NCBI GenBank assembly: GCA_031002005.1
Contig: CM061921.1
Span: 128,634,036-128,698,035 of the forward strand
Direction: 5' to 3'
DNA length: 64,000 bases
Source: Vandiemenella viatica
Lineage: Eukaryota > Arthropoda > Insecta > Orthoptera > Morabidae
Shown: one piece after another, positions 46,520-57,262 of the stretch
Layout of the letters: every line of letters starts with the position of its first letter
How positions within the stretch are numbered: the stretch's first letter is position 1
Made by a program: the position numbers and the translations under genes
Notes under the pieces: generated by a model
Told to the model about the DNA's origin: nothing
Database searches by the model: none
What the model saw: only the letters and a program-made list of their open reading frames with translations

Positions 46520-47994
46520 TTAGTTTTTTCTGATTTCTTTGTGTTCATCACATCTAAATATGTAATGGTAAATATCTTCTTTTACTTCACATCTGTTACA
46601 GTTCGGAGAATAGGCGGTTTTCGTGATGAGCTTTTTATCATTTAATATGACATGTCCTGTGCATAGTCTGTTTATTAGGGTGATCTTTTCGCTACTTAAA
46701 TCTTTTGTTGCATACCATGGCTTCTTGTTGACCTTATTGCTTATCGCTCGATGCCAGTTTCCTTTGGCTCCTTTGTCATTTTCCCATTTATCCTTCCATT
46801 CGTGTCTTATACGGTTGGAAACATGGTGTCTGAGATCTGTGTATGGAGTGGCCTTGTCCAATTTAGTCATTGGCCGCTAGTTGTTCCTTAGCAGCTCTGT
46901 CGGCCCTTTCATTCTCCTGTAATCCCACCTGGCTAGGCACCCATCTTAACCTTATATCTCTGTCCTGTGTTGTCAGTTTGTCTATTTCTCTAGCTACTTC
47001 GAATGCAAGGTAATTTTTGTTATTGCCTTTGGGGATTCCCTGAATTGACTGTAAGGCACTTCTTAAATCTGAACAGATGACTACTTTCTTTATATATGTC
47101 TTTCGGATGTATGATCTTGTTTCTTTCACTTACTTTACATTCTGGGATGCTTTCTTCTGCAGATTTAATTATTATGTTTTCCAGTTCGTTGTATCGTTGT
47201 TGTGGGTCGTTTGTATATGAGTGTGTATGCTTCATTCGCAAACTGATTTTTTCTAGATATTGGGTCCAATTGGCTTTGTTACAATTCCAGCGCCTTTTTG
47301 ATGGAGTTATCTTTGGGTCCGTAGGAGAATCCAATGATATTTTCAGAATCAGATGGTCTCTTCCTAGAGTATCCTGTAGGATCTCCCACTTGGTCCTGGT
47401 TATCATGCATGCCGATATCAGTGAAATATCAGGTGAGGAGTTACTTTGGTGTGGAGTTCCGATTCTCGTTCCGTGCTTGTTGTTGAGCACAGTAAGTGAG
47501 GATGACGTTATGTCATACGCGAGTTCTTCACCCTGATGATCCACCTGACCTGCCAGCCACATCGGGTGGTGAGCATTGAAGTGCCCACCCATCAGACTTT
47601 TAGGTGGTAGCTAGTTGAATATGGCATCCCAGTCTTCTTCCGTAATGTTGCTTTGTGGAGGTTTGTAGATTACTGTCGCATTCTCCAAAGGATCTCTGTG
47701 TTTCAGGTCAACCGACAGAACTTCTATATTAGCATATGGCACCACTATGTTTCTAATGTCGCTAGTCACATCATTTCTTACAAATATAGCAGCCCCTCCG
47801 AAACCATTGCCCCTGTCTCTTCTGTAGATGTTGTAGTTTCTATGATTTATATTAATGTCCCTACATAGCCATGTTTCAGTAATCATCACAACACGTGGGG
47901 CGTGCTCCTCGATTACTCTCTGTACGTCGTTCCATTTTGGTGACAAGCTTCTGGCATTCCATTGTAATGTTGAGAATTTCAACTTTTTATCCAT
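46520..47994 (-). pseudogene. LINE ORF2 lacking RT: endonuclease joined to RNase H and C-terminal knuckle
   Basis: The ATG at 47994 opens MDKKLKFSTLQWNARSLSPK. Endonuclease blocks follow: TETWLCRDININHRNYNIYR, MGGHFNAHHPMW (the usual GDFN Asp is His), and LGRDHLILKI. One in-frame stop is at 47613-47611. Near 47125-47100 the frame changes and the sequence becomes the second half of RNase H (VVICSDLRSALQSIQG, WVPSQVGLQENERADRAAKE). The C-terminal domain 46870-46520 contains CNRCEVKEDIYHYIFRC. The RT fingers, palm and thumb are wholly absent. Confidence 0.85.
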
Positions 47995-49381
47995 TGTTAT
48001 CAGTTATGTAACATATCTCCATTGTAGTACCACTCTCTCCCATTTCCTTTACTTTATGCATGATGTTACTGGTGGCTTCTTCCCGAATTTTTTGTATCAC
48101 TTCCTTGGGTAAGTTTCCTTTTAACTGTTGCATGATGATTTTAATCACAATTTTCAATAGAGTGTTAATACATTCAACATCATGTTCCTTATGAGCTGTA
48201 TCCGTCATCTGGACTGCACTTGTTTCTCTTATTTCTGGTGATATCCTTTTTTGAGGTAATTCCCTATTAGTGATTGTCTTTTCAACTGTTGCTGCTACGC
48301 TGTAGGTTTTAGATTGTAAGGGGGGAAATTCTTTAGGCTTGTGTTGGTATCCAGCTCCCGTTATTATTTTGCTACCAAGCGCCTGCGTTTGTTTTCGAAT
48401 TAGGCCTGTCTTGTCATTGGCCTTGTGGTCACCTCCACAGTTCACACATTTGGTAACCTCATTATGACAGCTGGAGATATTGTGTTCCTCCCCACATTTC
48501 GGGAATCTCTCTTTACTTCTACAATTGTTAGAGATGTGCCCATATCTTTGAAACTTGAAACATTGAGTCACGGGGTAGACATATGGAGTTATTTTAAATC
48601 TTAGATAGAAGAGCTCAACTTCGTCCGGTAAAAATTGGCTTTCGAAGGTAAGTAGCACCGTTTGTAAAAGCTTTGCTTCCACTTTTCGATCCAAACGTAT
48701 GTTTTTAGTAAATATTCTTACACCTACAATCGGTGCAGTTGATATAATACTTCTACTTAGTTCTTCTTCGTTGAGGACTGTAGGGACGTATTTAATAACA
48801 CCTTTGCATTCGACCCTGCTGGCAGGGATATAGGCTTTTAATCCCAGTGAATTTAAGAAATCATTGTTTACAACGAAGATGTTTGCTGTCTCCGCCTTTG
48901 AGATTTCCAACATCATGCGGTTTTAGCCCTGTTGGTCAATACTCTGCAGTCCGTCAACCATGTTATAGAACATTTTACCTAGTTGAATTGAATGTGGCAT
49001 AGTGCCATTCATCTTCTGCTCGATTGTAACTACATATGGTGCCTGCAATTGTCGGCTATATAGTCTGATACATTGAGGTGGTGAAGCTGGCTTTTCTTTA
49101 TACCCGCCTTGACTTTGGATAACGTGGTTCAGTTGATTACTTCTTGTCTTACTCACTATATCTGGGATGTGAGATGGTATCTGCTGCGATGTTATCATCT
49201 GTTTTGTAATCTGTTCCTTATTCGAGTTTAGAAATGTTTCTGACGTCATTGGATCTTCTTTATTTCCCTTTGGTACACCTCTTCTGTCCGAGGCTCTACA
49301 CTTCTTTCTAAGGTTATATTTCCCTTCTTCTTCAGTATCCAAGGTAGATTCTTCCATCTCCTTTTTTGTAGCCTCCGACAT
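47987..49381 (-). pseudogene. I-group LINE ORF1 with zinc knuckles; one in-frame stop
   Basis: The ATG at 49381 begins MSEATKKEMEESTLDTEEEG. The frame runs to 47987 with a single stop (48925-48923, within QQG*NRMM), so ~464 residues if read through. Blocks are YVVTIEQKMNGTMPHSIQLG, KAETANIFVVNNDFLNSLGL, then knuckles CFKFQRYGHISNNC (second Cys changed to Phe), CGEEHNISSC and CVNCGGDHKAND. The stop overlaps the ORF2 start: ATGGATAA carries the ORF2 ATG and the ORF1 TAA. That arrangement could support coupled translation. A relative of this ORF1 lies at 13.96-16.66 kb. Confidence 0.88.
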
Positions 49382-49739
49382 ATCTTATTCTGATTGGTAA
49401 ATAAGTAAATCATTCTTATCACCAGTGTTTTGGCTGTAATGCCACCACTAGATTCCGCCATTGCGGCTCCTTTACACGCTTCGCCGCTGCCGACGAACTG
49501 TAGCTGTTCTGACGTGCACTTAAATTCCTTTACACTTATTTTAACAACTACTTTTGGGTTCGGATGTTGTGTCCCACTAGAACGAGTTGTCACCGATACA
49601 CTCACTTGGCGCTATGGCCACTCGCTCCGCTGTAGACTCACTTAACTACCGACACACACGTAAACAAGGAATCACTCTCTTAGCTGCTAGACTAGATTCG
49701 TATGCAACAGTAGCTAAACGGGAACTCGGCGGAGTCTTC

Positions 49740-50350
49740 TTTTTTTTTTTTGGCATTTAGCCTTAGGCTAATCTTGCCAGGAGCGGAGGGTAGAGATACT
49801 AGGTTTTAGTTATTAGTTTTCTTTATTATGATGACTTTATATTAGGGTCTTGGTTTTTACAACGTACTTGTGTATTGAGTTGATGGCTTTTGCGTTTGGT
49901 TCTGAAAGAGTAGTCATAAGGGATATTATGTCTGTAATTTTTGTAGCTTTTCTTATTAGTTATTTTCTGGTTTCTTTGTATTCATCACATCTGAGAAAGT
50001 AATGATAAATATCTTTTATTGCCCCACATGTGGAGCAGTTCGGTGAGTCCGTGATTTTCATAATGTACTTTTTATCATTTAATAGGGTGTGTCCTGTGCG
50101 CAGTCTGTTAATTAGGGTAATATTTTTCCTGCTTAATTCTTTTATTTCATACCATGGTTTCTTGTTGATCTTATTACATATTGCCCGATGCCAAAGTCCT
50201 TTTGTTCCTTTGTTGTTTTCCCATTTCTCTTCCCATTCTTGTCTTATCCGGATTGCTGTCCAATGTCTGAAATCTGTGAATGGAGTGGCCAAATCCAATT
50301 TTTCATTGGCCGCTAGCTGTGTTTTTGCCGCCCTGTCAGCCATTTCATTA
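49740..50350 (-). mobile_element. 5'-truncated LINE copy (611 bp) with 13-bp target duplication
   Basis: On the minus strand 50343-49960 encodes ADRAAKTQLAANEKLDLATP, then the C-terminal domain with CSTCGAIKDIYHYFLRC, and a 3' UTR ending in a poly(A) tail (T run from 49740). It is a close relative of the 3' end of the LINE at 46277-49726. CGGCGGAGTCTTC flanks it perfectly (49727-49739 and 50351-50363). It inserted into the same target sequence next to that LINE. Confidence 0.9.
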
Positions 50351-50499
50351 CGGCGGAGTCTTCCTGCTTTGTTCCAGGCATTGACTTCAGGAAATGAATA
50401 ACAGATGGCGCTGAATTGAATACCCGCAATGATGCCACAATATGCGGAATAAGGGACTTAGTTTCAGGTGCCCACAGTAAATTTTTTTGCCAAAGAGTG
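50351..50499 (-). repeat. Foldback element, outer part of right terminal inverted repeat
   Basis: This is the reverse complement of 39544-39690: AATGAATAACAGATGGCGCT, ATTGAATACCCGCAATGATG and the tip TTGCCAAAGAGTG, followed by TA (50500-50501). The tip pairs with CACTCTTTG at 39544. An open 63-codon minus frame over it (50504-50313) has counterparts in the other arm but is not called a gene. Confidence 0.8.
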
Positions 50500-50501
50500 T
50501 A

Positions 50502-51160
50502 CATATTGCGTGAAACGTTGCCTTATTTGTTGTTGGTGGCAACCGTGCTAGCTTGAATGCATTTTTTTTTGTCGTATTAAGTAAACATTTCGTATCTGAT
50601 CCCTCCATTGTTCTGCAAGGATTTTGTCCCTATGATGTTTCCCTACATGTTCTACAGATGCTAGTCTCTGAAGGCTAGCACATCCGGTAAATATATGGTT
50701 GAAGATGATATGAGTGGGTTTGATCTTGAAGTAAGCAGTTGAGTACCATAAACCTGCCTCCTTGCCTTTCCATGGTTAATGGGAGTACAACTTCCCATAA
50801 GTGTTACCAAGGCCCATTAGCAGAACGAGAAAGCCAATATATTCATTTAGAATTATCACACTGTCGGATTTTGCTCCTTGGAAAATAGCTGCGTCGACGA
50901 TTAATCCAACTGAATCTTCTTTTGCTTGTTGATCTTGGATGTCTCCTTTTTCACTTTTTCCATTAGTATCAACATTTCACGGTTCTTGCAGCTCTCATTT
51001 GCTGCGTCACTGCAACACTTGTTTTCTCACTGAAAATGATGTATGCTCAAGTATCTGATGTTTTCAAACTACAAAACATTTCAGATGACTTTATTCCTCT
51101 CTGTGGTATCCGTCAAATATAACTGTGATGTTTGATCTATAGTGCGTTGTAAAGTAGGCT
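50502..51160 (-). pseudogene. Transposon-like ORF (LPPT motif type), main piece
   Basis: The minus strand in several frames reads SVGLIVDAAIFQGAKSDSVI, then LNEYIGFLVLLMGLG, THIIFNHIFTGCASLQRLAS, and finally KLARLPPTTNKATFHAIC, where the foldback element interrupts it. The order (a D/E-x-x-x-LVLL strand, a HxFTGC block, a final LPPT block) matches an abundant arthropod transposon-derived protein whose name I cannot give. It is decayed by several stops. It lies inside the hAT remains (38.3-39.5 and 52.9-53.5 kb). Confidence 0.5.
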
Positions 51161-51504
51161 TCATGTTTTCCACAGACGCAGCCAGTGTCTTCACTATGAT
51201 GCCACATAACCTTATGCTGGAGGCATCATTAATCCACATCAAAACTTTTTCTTTTAGGTGTTGTATCTTGAAGAGATGTAAATGCTTAATATAGAGAAAA
51301 TTTTATTTTCTTGAAGTACAGAGCGAATTAAAATGAGAAATAGTGTTTCAAACCATTCAACCGGCAAAGAAATTGATTTATGACTAATTTTTTTACTTAT
51401 TATGACTTAATTTTGACTGCGTAAATAAACTTTGTGCGATAACAATATAATTTCATTTTTGCAAATCCGTTTTTCAAACTGGTACAAATACCATCATTAA
51501 TAGA

Positions 51505-51810
51505 ACGGACTGGTAGCTCAGTGGTTAGGGCGTCTGACTGATGACTGAAATCGCAATCTGAGCTATGATTTTCAAAGGCCATTAACCCGACCTTCACCTC
51601 TGCCACAGCTTGCTCTGTAATATGAAGTAAGTCAGAACGCTTCTGTGGTTTTGATTCCACGTTAAGCTGTAGATTTCCTTTACGATTGCCTGGTTAGGGT
51701 AGATAGCCACAAACGGGGGCATTACGCGGCGTATCGAAAACACTACCGCCTGGTGGCCGAACAATCTTTCGGGATCTCCTGGCCAACAATGCTATATGAT
51801 TATTGAACTG
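51505..51810 (+). mobile_element. tRNA-derived SINE, different head
   Basis: GACTGGTAGCTCAGTGGTTA is a good tRNA A-box region, and GGGCGTCTGACTGATGACTG follows like a D-arm/anticodon arm. The B box is decayed (CGCAATCTGAGC). The downstream body (CCTGGTTAGGGTAGATAGCC, GGTGGCCGAACAATCTTTCG) differs from the other SINE family here. It may end near 51810. Confidence 0.55.
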
Positions 51811-51864
51811 GCCATCAGTAGTGATACACTATGTCATACAGAAGTACATATATATCAATTATAT

Positions 51865-52240
51865 ATACAGGGATTTCATGTCATTTCGGTGGCGAAGTAG
51901 GTAAAAACCAATCTTTTTAGGAAAAGTGTGAAATTTTGCTAATTTCGAAGAACCGTAGTTCGCTTAGTTTTGAAATTAGATAAAGTTTTTACTACGAAAG
52001 TTGTAGGAAATTTTGTCTTCTTTCAAATTGGTAATGAATTATTTCTTGCTAAGATTTATCAGGAAGGGGTTATAGAAGAAAAAGGTACCAAGATTTTTAT
52101 GTTTTTTGACCACAGAAAATTGTGCCGAGGGTGTTGGTGGTCGAAAACTTGTTTTCTGCATACTCTCACCAACATACACAACATAAGAAAAAAAGTCTTC
52201 TACTTGATATAATGTTTGTGAGACCACCTTTTTACGACCC
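51865..52240 (+). repeat. Unclassified dispersed repeat, copy 1
   Basis: This sequence is found again, inverted, at 61712-62100. Shared blocks are TTTTAGGAAAAGTGTGA, ATTTTGCTAATTT, TATTTCTTGCTA, CACAGAAAATTGTGCC and TTTACGACCCCGTTACT. It includes an open 80-codon frame (51970-52212), but that frame is not kept in the other copy. Class unknown; no terminal repeats or poly(A). Confidence 0.75.
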
Positions 52241-52244
52241 CGTT

Positions 52245-52925
52245 ACTCGACTAATGCTGCCTTCGATATAAAAGCCTTCCCAGACATTTTTATTTATGAA
52301 AGAGAAATGTTGGTTAATGATACACTATAGAAAGGTTTCAATCTTTGTCAGGAATGAGATGTGGTGATTGATAAACGTCAATGGAGAAAAAAAGTATGGC
52401 TGAATATGTTGCTGTTTCGTGGGTCGTCCAACCACATCAGCTCCCACAATGTTTTACTTTCAATCTCGCTCACTGAAATATAATGTGCATAGTTTAAACT
52501 CTTACCGTAAGTTCCTTCTAAAGATACAGATTCTCTTGACCTGCCGCCACTCAGTTTCCAACTGAGAACATTTAAAGACTACTGAATGAATGAACAGTTA
52601 TTTCACAAAACTAATTTTAATTCATTGCCTCCAATTTTTCCAACACCATCAATGTTATAAACTTATCGGACTTCTATCACTCCAAAGTTGCAGATCCAGT
52701 TAAAGTAGAACGGCTATTTGTACACCTTTTACTCACATTCACACGTTTACAACTTTCAACTTAACACCAACCACACTTCTCCACGTCCTGCGACCGACTG
52801 CCCACCTTGTACCTACCACAGCACCCACCATGTGGCCCCCAGGGCTCACCCTTCCGAGGCCACGGACATGGTTCCGATGACGTCACAAACCGGCGTTACT
52901 TTCAAACACAAAGTGGTACCGCTAC
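52245..52925. other. Interval without recognised features
   Basis: Mixed-composition DNA with short frames; 52718-52960 (80 codons, Pro/His/Thr-rich) resembles nothing I know. It precedes the hAT C-terminal fragment. Confidence 0.35.
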
Positions 52926-52929
52926 AAAT

Positions 52930-53510
52930 AGAATTCGAAGGACGCCTGGTTGACTGCTAAGAAAGAAATAGAACGAGTTATAAAGGAATCGCTGGATCAC
53001 ATTGAATGTGAAATGAGCAAAAGGTTCAGTCATCTGCATGAAACCGAACCCAGATTTGGATTTCTCCTAGATATTAAAATACTGTGTTATGGTAGTGATG
53101 ATTGCGACCATTTAAAAAAGAAGTCTAAAGAATTTTGAGATTTCTATGGCTGTGATGCTAACGGAGAAAGTTATATGAAGAAATATTGAATGTTCGAATG
53201 CTACTATTCACAAGAAAAACGTAAACATAAAAAGATCTGAAGAGTTTTTGAATTCATTGATCAGCACGGGATGAGTGCGTCTTTGATAATCTGCGCATTT
53301 CAATTAAGATTATGCTTACAATTCCAATATCCATAGCAAGTTGCGATCGATCTTTCAGTACGATAGATCTAATACTTTCGTATCTGAGGGCTACAATGGT
53401 TCAAGAAAGGTTTGACCAGAGTTGAGCGATAAGACATAGAAGAAACAGATTTAAAATGTTACTAATCTGTCTGCGTCCCAGAAGGCAAGGAAGGTGCAAT
53501 TTTAAGTTTA
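52930..53510 (+). pseudogene. hAT-type transposase, C-terminal dimerisation region
   Basis: The frame from 52950 reads RVIKESLDHIECEMSKRFSH, then LHETEPRFGFLLDIKILCYG. After a stop come DFYGCDANGESYMKKY and EFIDQHGMSASLIICAFQLR. Later frames give LSYLRATMVQERF-like sequence near 53370-53430. This matches the last third of DUF4371-type hAT transposases, in which a conserved helix precedes the dimerisation segment. With 38261-39475 it may form one original element split by nested insertions. Confidence 0.65.
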
Positions 53511-53639
53511 AGACTATTAATTTTTTTTGTTAATTTTGTTCTAAAACAGAAAGTAAAAGTGTTTTGTAAGATTTATGATTGTTTTATGTAGCGTATGTGT
53601 TTCTGTGTCGGTATACGTTCTGTTTTGTCATCACGTTTA

Positions 53640-56440
53640 GTCAACAACATATAGCTTTATGTGTAGTTGTCACCATGTACACACCCCTGAACTTGTCTAT
53701 CATGATGGTAACGTTATGTGTGTGTTGGCTCTGCTGACTTTTCTGGGGAATGCTCTGTAACCACGTGAATATCTGTTTTTCAATAATTTTACAGCTCTGA
53801 ATCTTAAAAGACATCCCTCTATAAGAAATAACAATGGTAACTTTGTATACGAACCGCAAGATGAGGGGTATGAGAAACATATACTGTATGCCAGCGATGT
53901 TCAACATGGGTACTCTGCGGCTTCTACACGATACGACGTTTGCGAAATTTTATGGATCAAGCTCAACGTAGCTAGGACAAAACTTGTTATTAGCTCCTTC
54001 TATGACCCACCAGATCCAAGCGTAACTATTGCCGAGGCCTTAAGGAATATTGTAAATAATATAGCTCGGCAATTTCCAGACCATACAATAATGCTAGGTG
54101 GTCACTTTAACTTGCCATATATCGACTGGACTAATTACGTTCACGTTACTGGGGGCAGGGATAAAGCAGCTTGCGAAATCATTCTAGACATTTTCTGAGA
54201 TCACAATTTTGAACAGATCGTAACTGAACCAAAGCGATGCCTCAACCGTAACGAAAATATTTTAGATATTCTCTTTACAAATAGCCCTGAATTATTCACG
54301 GATATTTCTACCACCGCGGGAATATGAGATCACAAGGCTGTAATTGGTACACTAAAATTAAAAACCACGCGAAAAAAGAAAGATTGTTTACAGATTCGAA
54401 AAGGCTTCAAAAGAGTGTTTTAGAACGTATTTGAGGCATAATTACCATACCTTCATATTAACATGAGGAACCGTTGAAGAGAGGTGGCATCGATTCATAC
54501 GTACAGTCAGAGAAGGTATGGACTTGCATATACCGAAACGGACAATCAGGGAAGGGAATGATCCCCCATGGTATACACGGGATGTTAAAAGGTTACTCAA
54601 AAAGCAAAGGAAGATACATGCAAGATCAAACAGGACAATGCATTGGACTGATTTAGAAAAGTTAGAGGAGATAAGGGGACATGTTAAGAATGCGATGCGG
54701 GCGGCTCTCTTTCTAAGAGCATCACCGAAAATCCTAAAAAAAAATTTGGTCGTATATAAAAAAGTTAGTTGTAGTGGAAACAATAAGCCAGTTCCAATAA
54801 AAGATGGACGGGAAGTGGTCGACAGCCGCGACAAGGCTACCATATTTAACACCGAATTCAAAAATTCATTTTCGCGCGAAAACATGGAAAACATCCCCAC
54901 TTTACCACATCGCGTGGTATTAGAGATGGATCTGATAGAGATTGATAGCGTAGGTATTGTAAAGGAATTAAAGGTCCTAAAGTGGGGTAAAGCGCTGGGT
55001 CCCGATGGTATTCCGTTAGGAGTATTTTCTGATTACGAAGAGGAAATTGAACAATTTCTGTTAGATATATTCCGGAAATCTTTAGAAAAGAAAAAAAGTA
55101 CCTTCCAACTGTAAAATAGCCCAGATAATTCACGTTTTCAAAAAAGTAGATCGGAGTGATGCTAGGAACTATCGACCCATGTCTCCAACAGCTATCTGCA
55201 GTAGAATTGGAGCACGTTATATGCTCTAACATTGTGAAGTTTCTAGATGAGAATGAGTTACTTACACCGTTTCAACACGGATTTCGGAAGAATAGATCGT
55301 GTGAAAGACAATTGGCCCTATTTTCACATGACGTAATGAAAGTTATCGATGCAGGTTCAGAAGTTGATGCAATTTTCTTGGATTTTCAGAAAGCTTTTGA
55401 TTCTGAACCACACAACCAACTTTTAGCGAAGATTCGAGCATACGGTATACAGGATCAGATTTGCGAATGGATACGTGATATTCTAAGTGGTCGATCTCAG
55501 TATGTCGTTGTTGCCTCTTCTAAGATAGATGTTACTTCGAGGGTTCCTCAAGGAAGTGTCATAGGACCACTTCTTTTCTTAATATTTATAAACGATCTCG
55601 GTGACCATGTCAATTGCTGGTTGCGAATGTATTCCGACGATGCAGTTATCTATAGGGAAATAAGGTGCTCCGACGATTGCTTAGAAGTTCAGCTCAATTT
55701 AGATGCTATTTCCGATTGGTGCCGTAAATGGCAGCTTACACTTAATTGCAAAAAGTACAAGGCAATACGATTAAGTAACAAAAAGAATCAGATTACTCAT
55801 GAGTACAAAATAAACAATTCAGCTGTTAACACGGTAGATTCCCTGTAGTATCTGCGGGTGATAGTACAAACATGAAATGGGACTTGCACATAACTTCCGT
55901 CATAGGCTAATTCTAAATTGCGATTCATAGGCCGTATTTTGAGGAACTGTAATGCTCATACAAAGGAGATAGCATATATAATACATTAGTGCTTCCGCAT
56001 CTAGATTACTGTTGTGGAGTTTGGGATCCGTATCGCAAGGGCCTAATCGACTCAGTGAACAGGGTGCAGAGGAGGGCCATTTGATTCGTGACTGGTTGCT
56101 CCAGCCCTTATGAAAGCGTCACAGAATTGATACATAGATTGGGCTGGGATAGTTTGGAAGACTGACGACGTAGTTTGCGTTTGAATTTATTGGAGAATAT
56201 GCAAAAATCTTTAAATTACGAGTGCAATGAAATACTTCTTCCGCCATCCTATTTACGTCGCATTCACCGGAGGGATAAGATTCGAGAAATAAGATGCCAT
56301 ACTGATGCTTTTATGTATTCCTTCTTTCCTCGTGCTATTCGGGATTGGAATGCACGGGTTTAGGATTTGGTGCTTAGCACTTTCTGCCACCCACAATTTT
56401 TGTGATTTGCAGAGTATGGATGTAGATAACATTTTTTACT
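53640..56440 (+). mobile_element. CR1-like LINE, nearly complete ORF2, short-repeat tail
   Basis: The plus-strand copy includes endonuclease (about 53780-54360), linker and RT (54518-56363), and a 3' end TATGGATGTAGATAAC instead of poly(A). The same tail and C-terminus are found in the inverted copy at 2772-3196. The 5' boundary is uncertain; decayed sequence upstream of 53780 may be ORF2 start or 5' UTR. No ORF1 is visible. Confidence 0.8.
53780..56363 (+). pseudogene. CR1-like LINE ORF2 (endonuclease and RT), frameshifted
   Basis: Endonuclease blocks are LVISSFYDPPDPSVTIAEAL, MLGGHFNLPYIDWTN, GRDKAACEIILDIF, NENILDILFTNSPELFTD and a final DHKAVIGTL. RT blocks are KWGKALGPDGIPLGVF (54985), FQHGFRKNRSCERQLALFSH (55270), IFLDFQKAFDSEPHNQLLAK, SRVPQGSVIGPLLFLIFIND and MYSDDAVIY (YSDD in place of the common FADD). 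Then come DYCCGVWDPYRKG, VQRRAI, RRDKIREIRCHTDAF and FFPRAIRDWNARV, ending near 56362. The 55156-55848 frame alone covers fingers and palm. Stops and shifts elsewhere make it inactive. Confidence 0.88.
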
Positions 56441-56494
56441 TCGAGAGAGATCTTACCTCTCAAACACCGACAATTTTCACGAGTGACGTTACGC

Positions 56495-56565
56495 CGTCTT
56501 CAACTTCGGTGTGTAACTGTTGGTGGTTAGTAATGTTTACATTAACTAAACGTGCATTGGGGTCT
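56495..56565 (+). repeat. Direct repeat, copy 1
   Basis: CTTCAACTTCGGTGTGTAAC and TGTTGGTGGTTAGTAATGTT recur at 57263-57335. Family unknown. Confidence 0.65.
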
Positions 56566-57020
56566 CTGAGGTGTATTAATTGCTCTATGCGGCGTTTTCT
56601 GCCGCAGCAGCCTGTTTAAGAGGCCACTGCTATGAATGACTTGTCACGGAACATAATATTTTAAAAAAATTCGCAGCATCGTCACTTACATTCAGTTTCA
56701 TGTTTCTTTTTTACAAATTGGCTAATGCAGAAGCGCACCCCAAAACACTGCAAGATGTATGACGTTTGACCAGTGTGATCTGATTCACTTCATTGGATCG
56801 GTTCGATACTTCTGGTGTTTGCCACTACTAAGATGTGCAGGCTGCCTACAGGGCCATATTTATACACTCCATATACACAACGGATAGGTCAGGGGTTATC
56901 GAATGTATACTGTTTGAATACCACGGTAGCTGCACAAGTTAAACAACGAACGTGACGATTTTTACGAGCTACCTTCTTTCTGAATGATGTGTTTTTATTG
57001 TGAATTTTACTGCATATCGT

Positions 57021-57043
57021 TGTTTTTTTTTTTTTTTTTTTTT
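57021..57043 (-). repeat. Poly(T) tract
   Basis: A T run of about 23 bases. It may be the poly(A) tail of a short minus-strand retrosequence, but no body was recognised. Confidence 0.8.
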
Positions 57044-57262
57044 CTTTGATGTAAGTATATCTGCAAATATTCCAGTGAGGGAGTGTATTTTTTTCTGTGA
57101 GGCTGTATTACATCTGGAGCATAGGTGAGCTAGAGGCAGAATGTGAATGTGGTTTGGTTTGGTATGTGCAGCGAGCATATCAATATCGACTCTGCTGTTT
57201 TTCACGATTCCTTGTCAACTAAATCGGTCAGATGGCCGTTTTACAATTTCTATGAAAGACCA

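Larger units (their letters stand above)
46277..49726 (-). mobile_element. I-group LINE with internal deletion of the RT (3.45 kb)
   Basis: On the minus strand it has a 5' UTR (49726-49382), ORF1 (49381-47987), a shortened ORF2 (47994-46520) and a poly(A) tail (T run 46279-46307 on the plus strand). The flanks GGGCAGAGTCTAC (46264-46276) and CGGCGGAGTCTTC (49727-49739) agree at 10 of 13 bases, a diverged target duplication. ORF2 passes from the endonuclease straight into RNase H, so about 1.6 kb coding for the RT is missing. It would need another element's RT to move. Confidence 0.85.

Noticed and set aside
46520..47994. Novel host gene fusing an endonuclease to RNase H
   Set aside because: The unit has LINE ORF1 upstream, a poly(A) tail, target duplications, a frame change at the junction and a stop. 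It is a deleted retrotransposon.
50313..50504. 63-codon frame repeated in both arms of the foldback element
   Set aside because: The similarity is explained by the terminal inverted repeat itself. The left-arm counterpart has stops and there is no sign of selection for coding.
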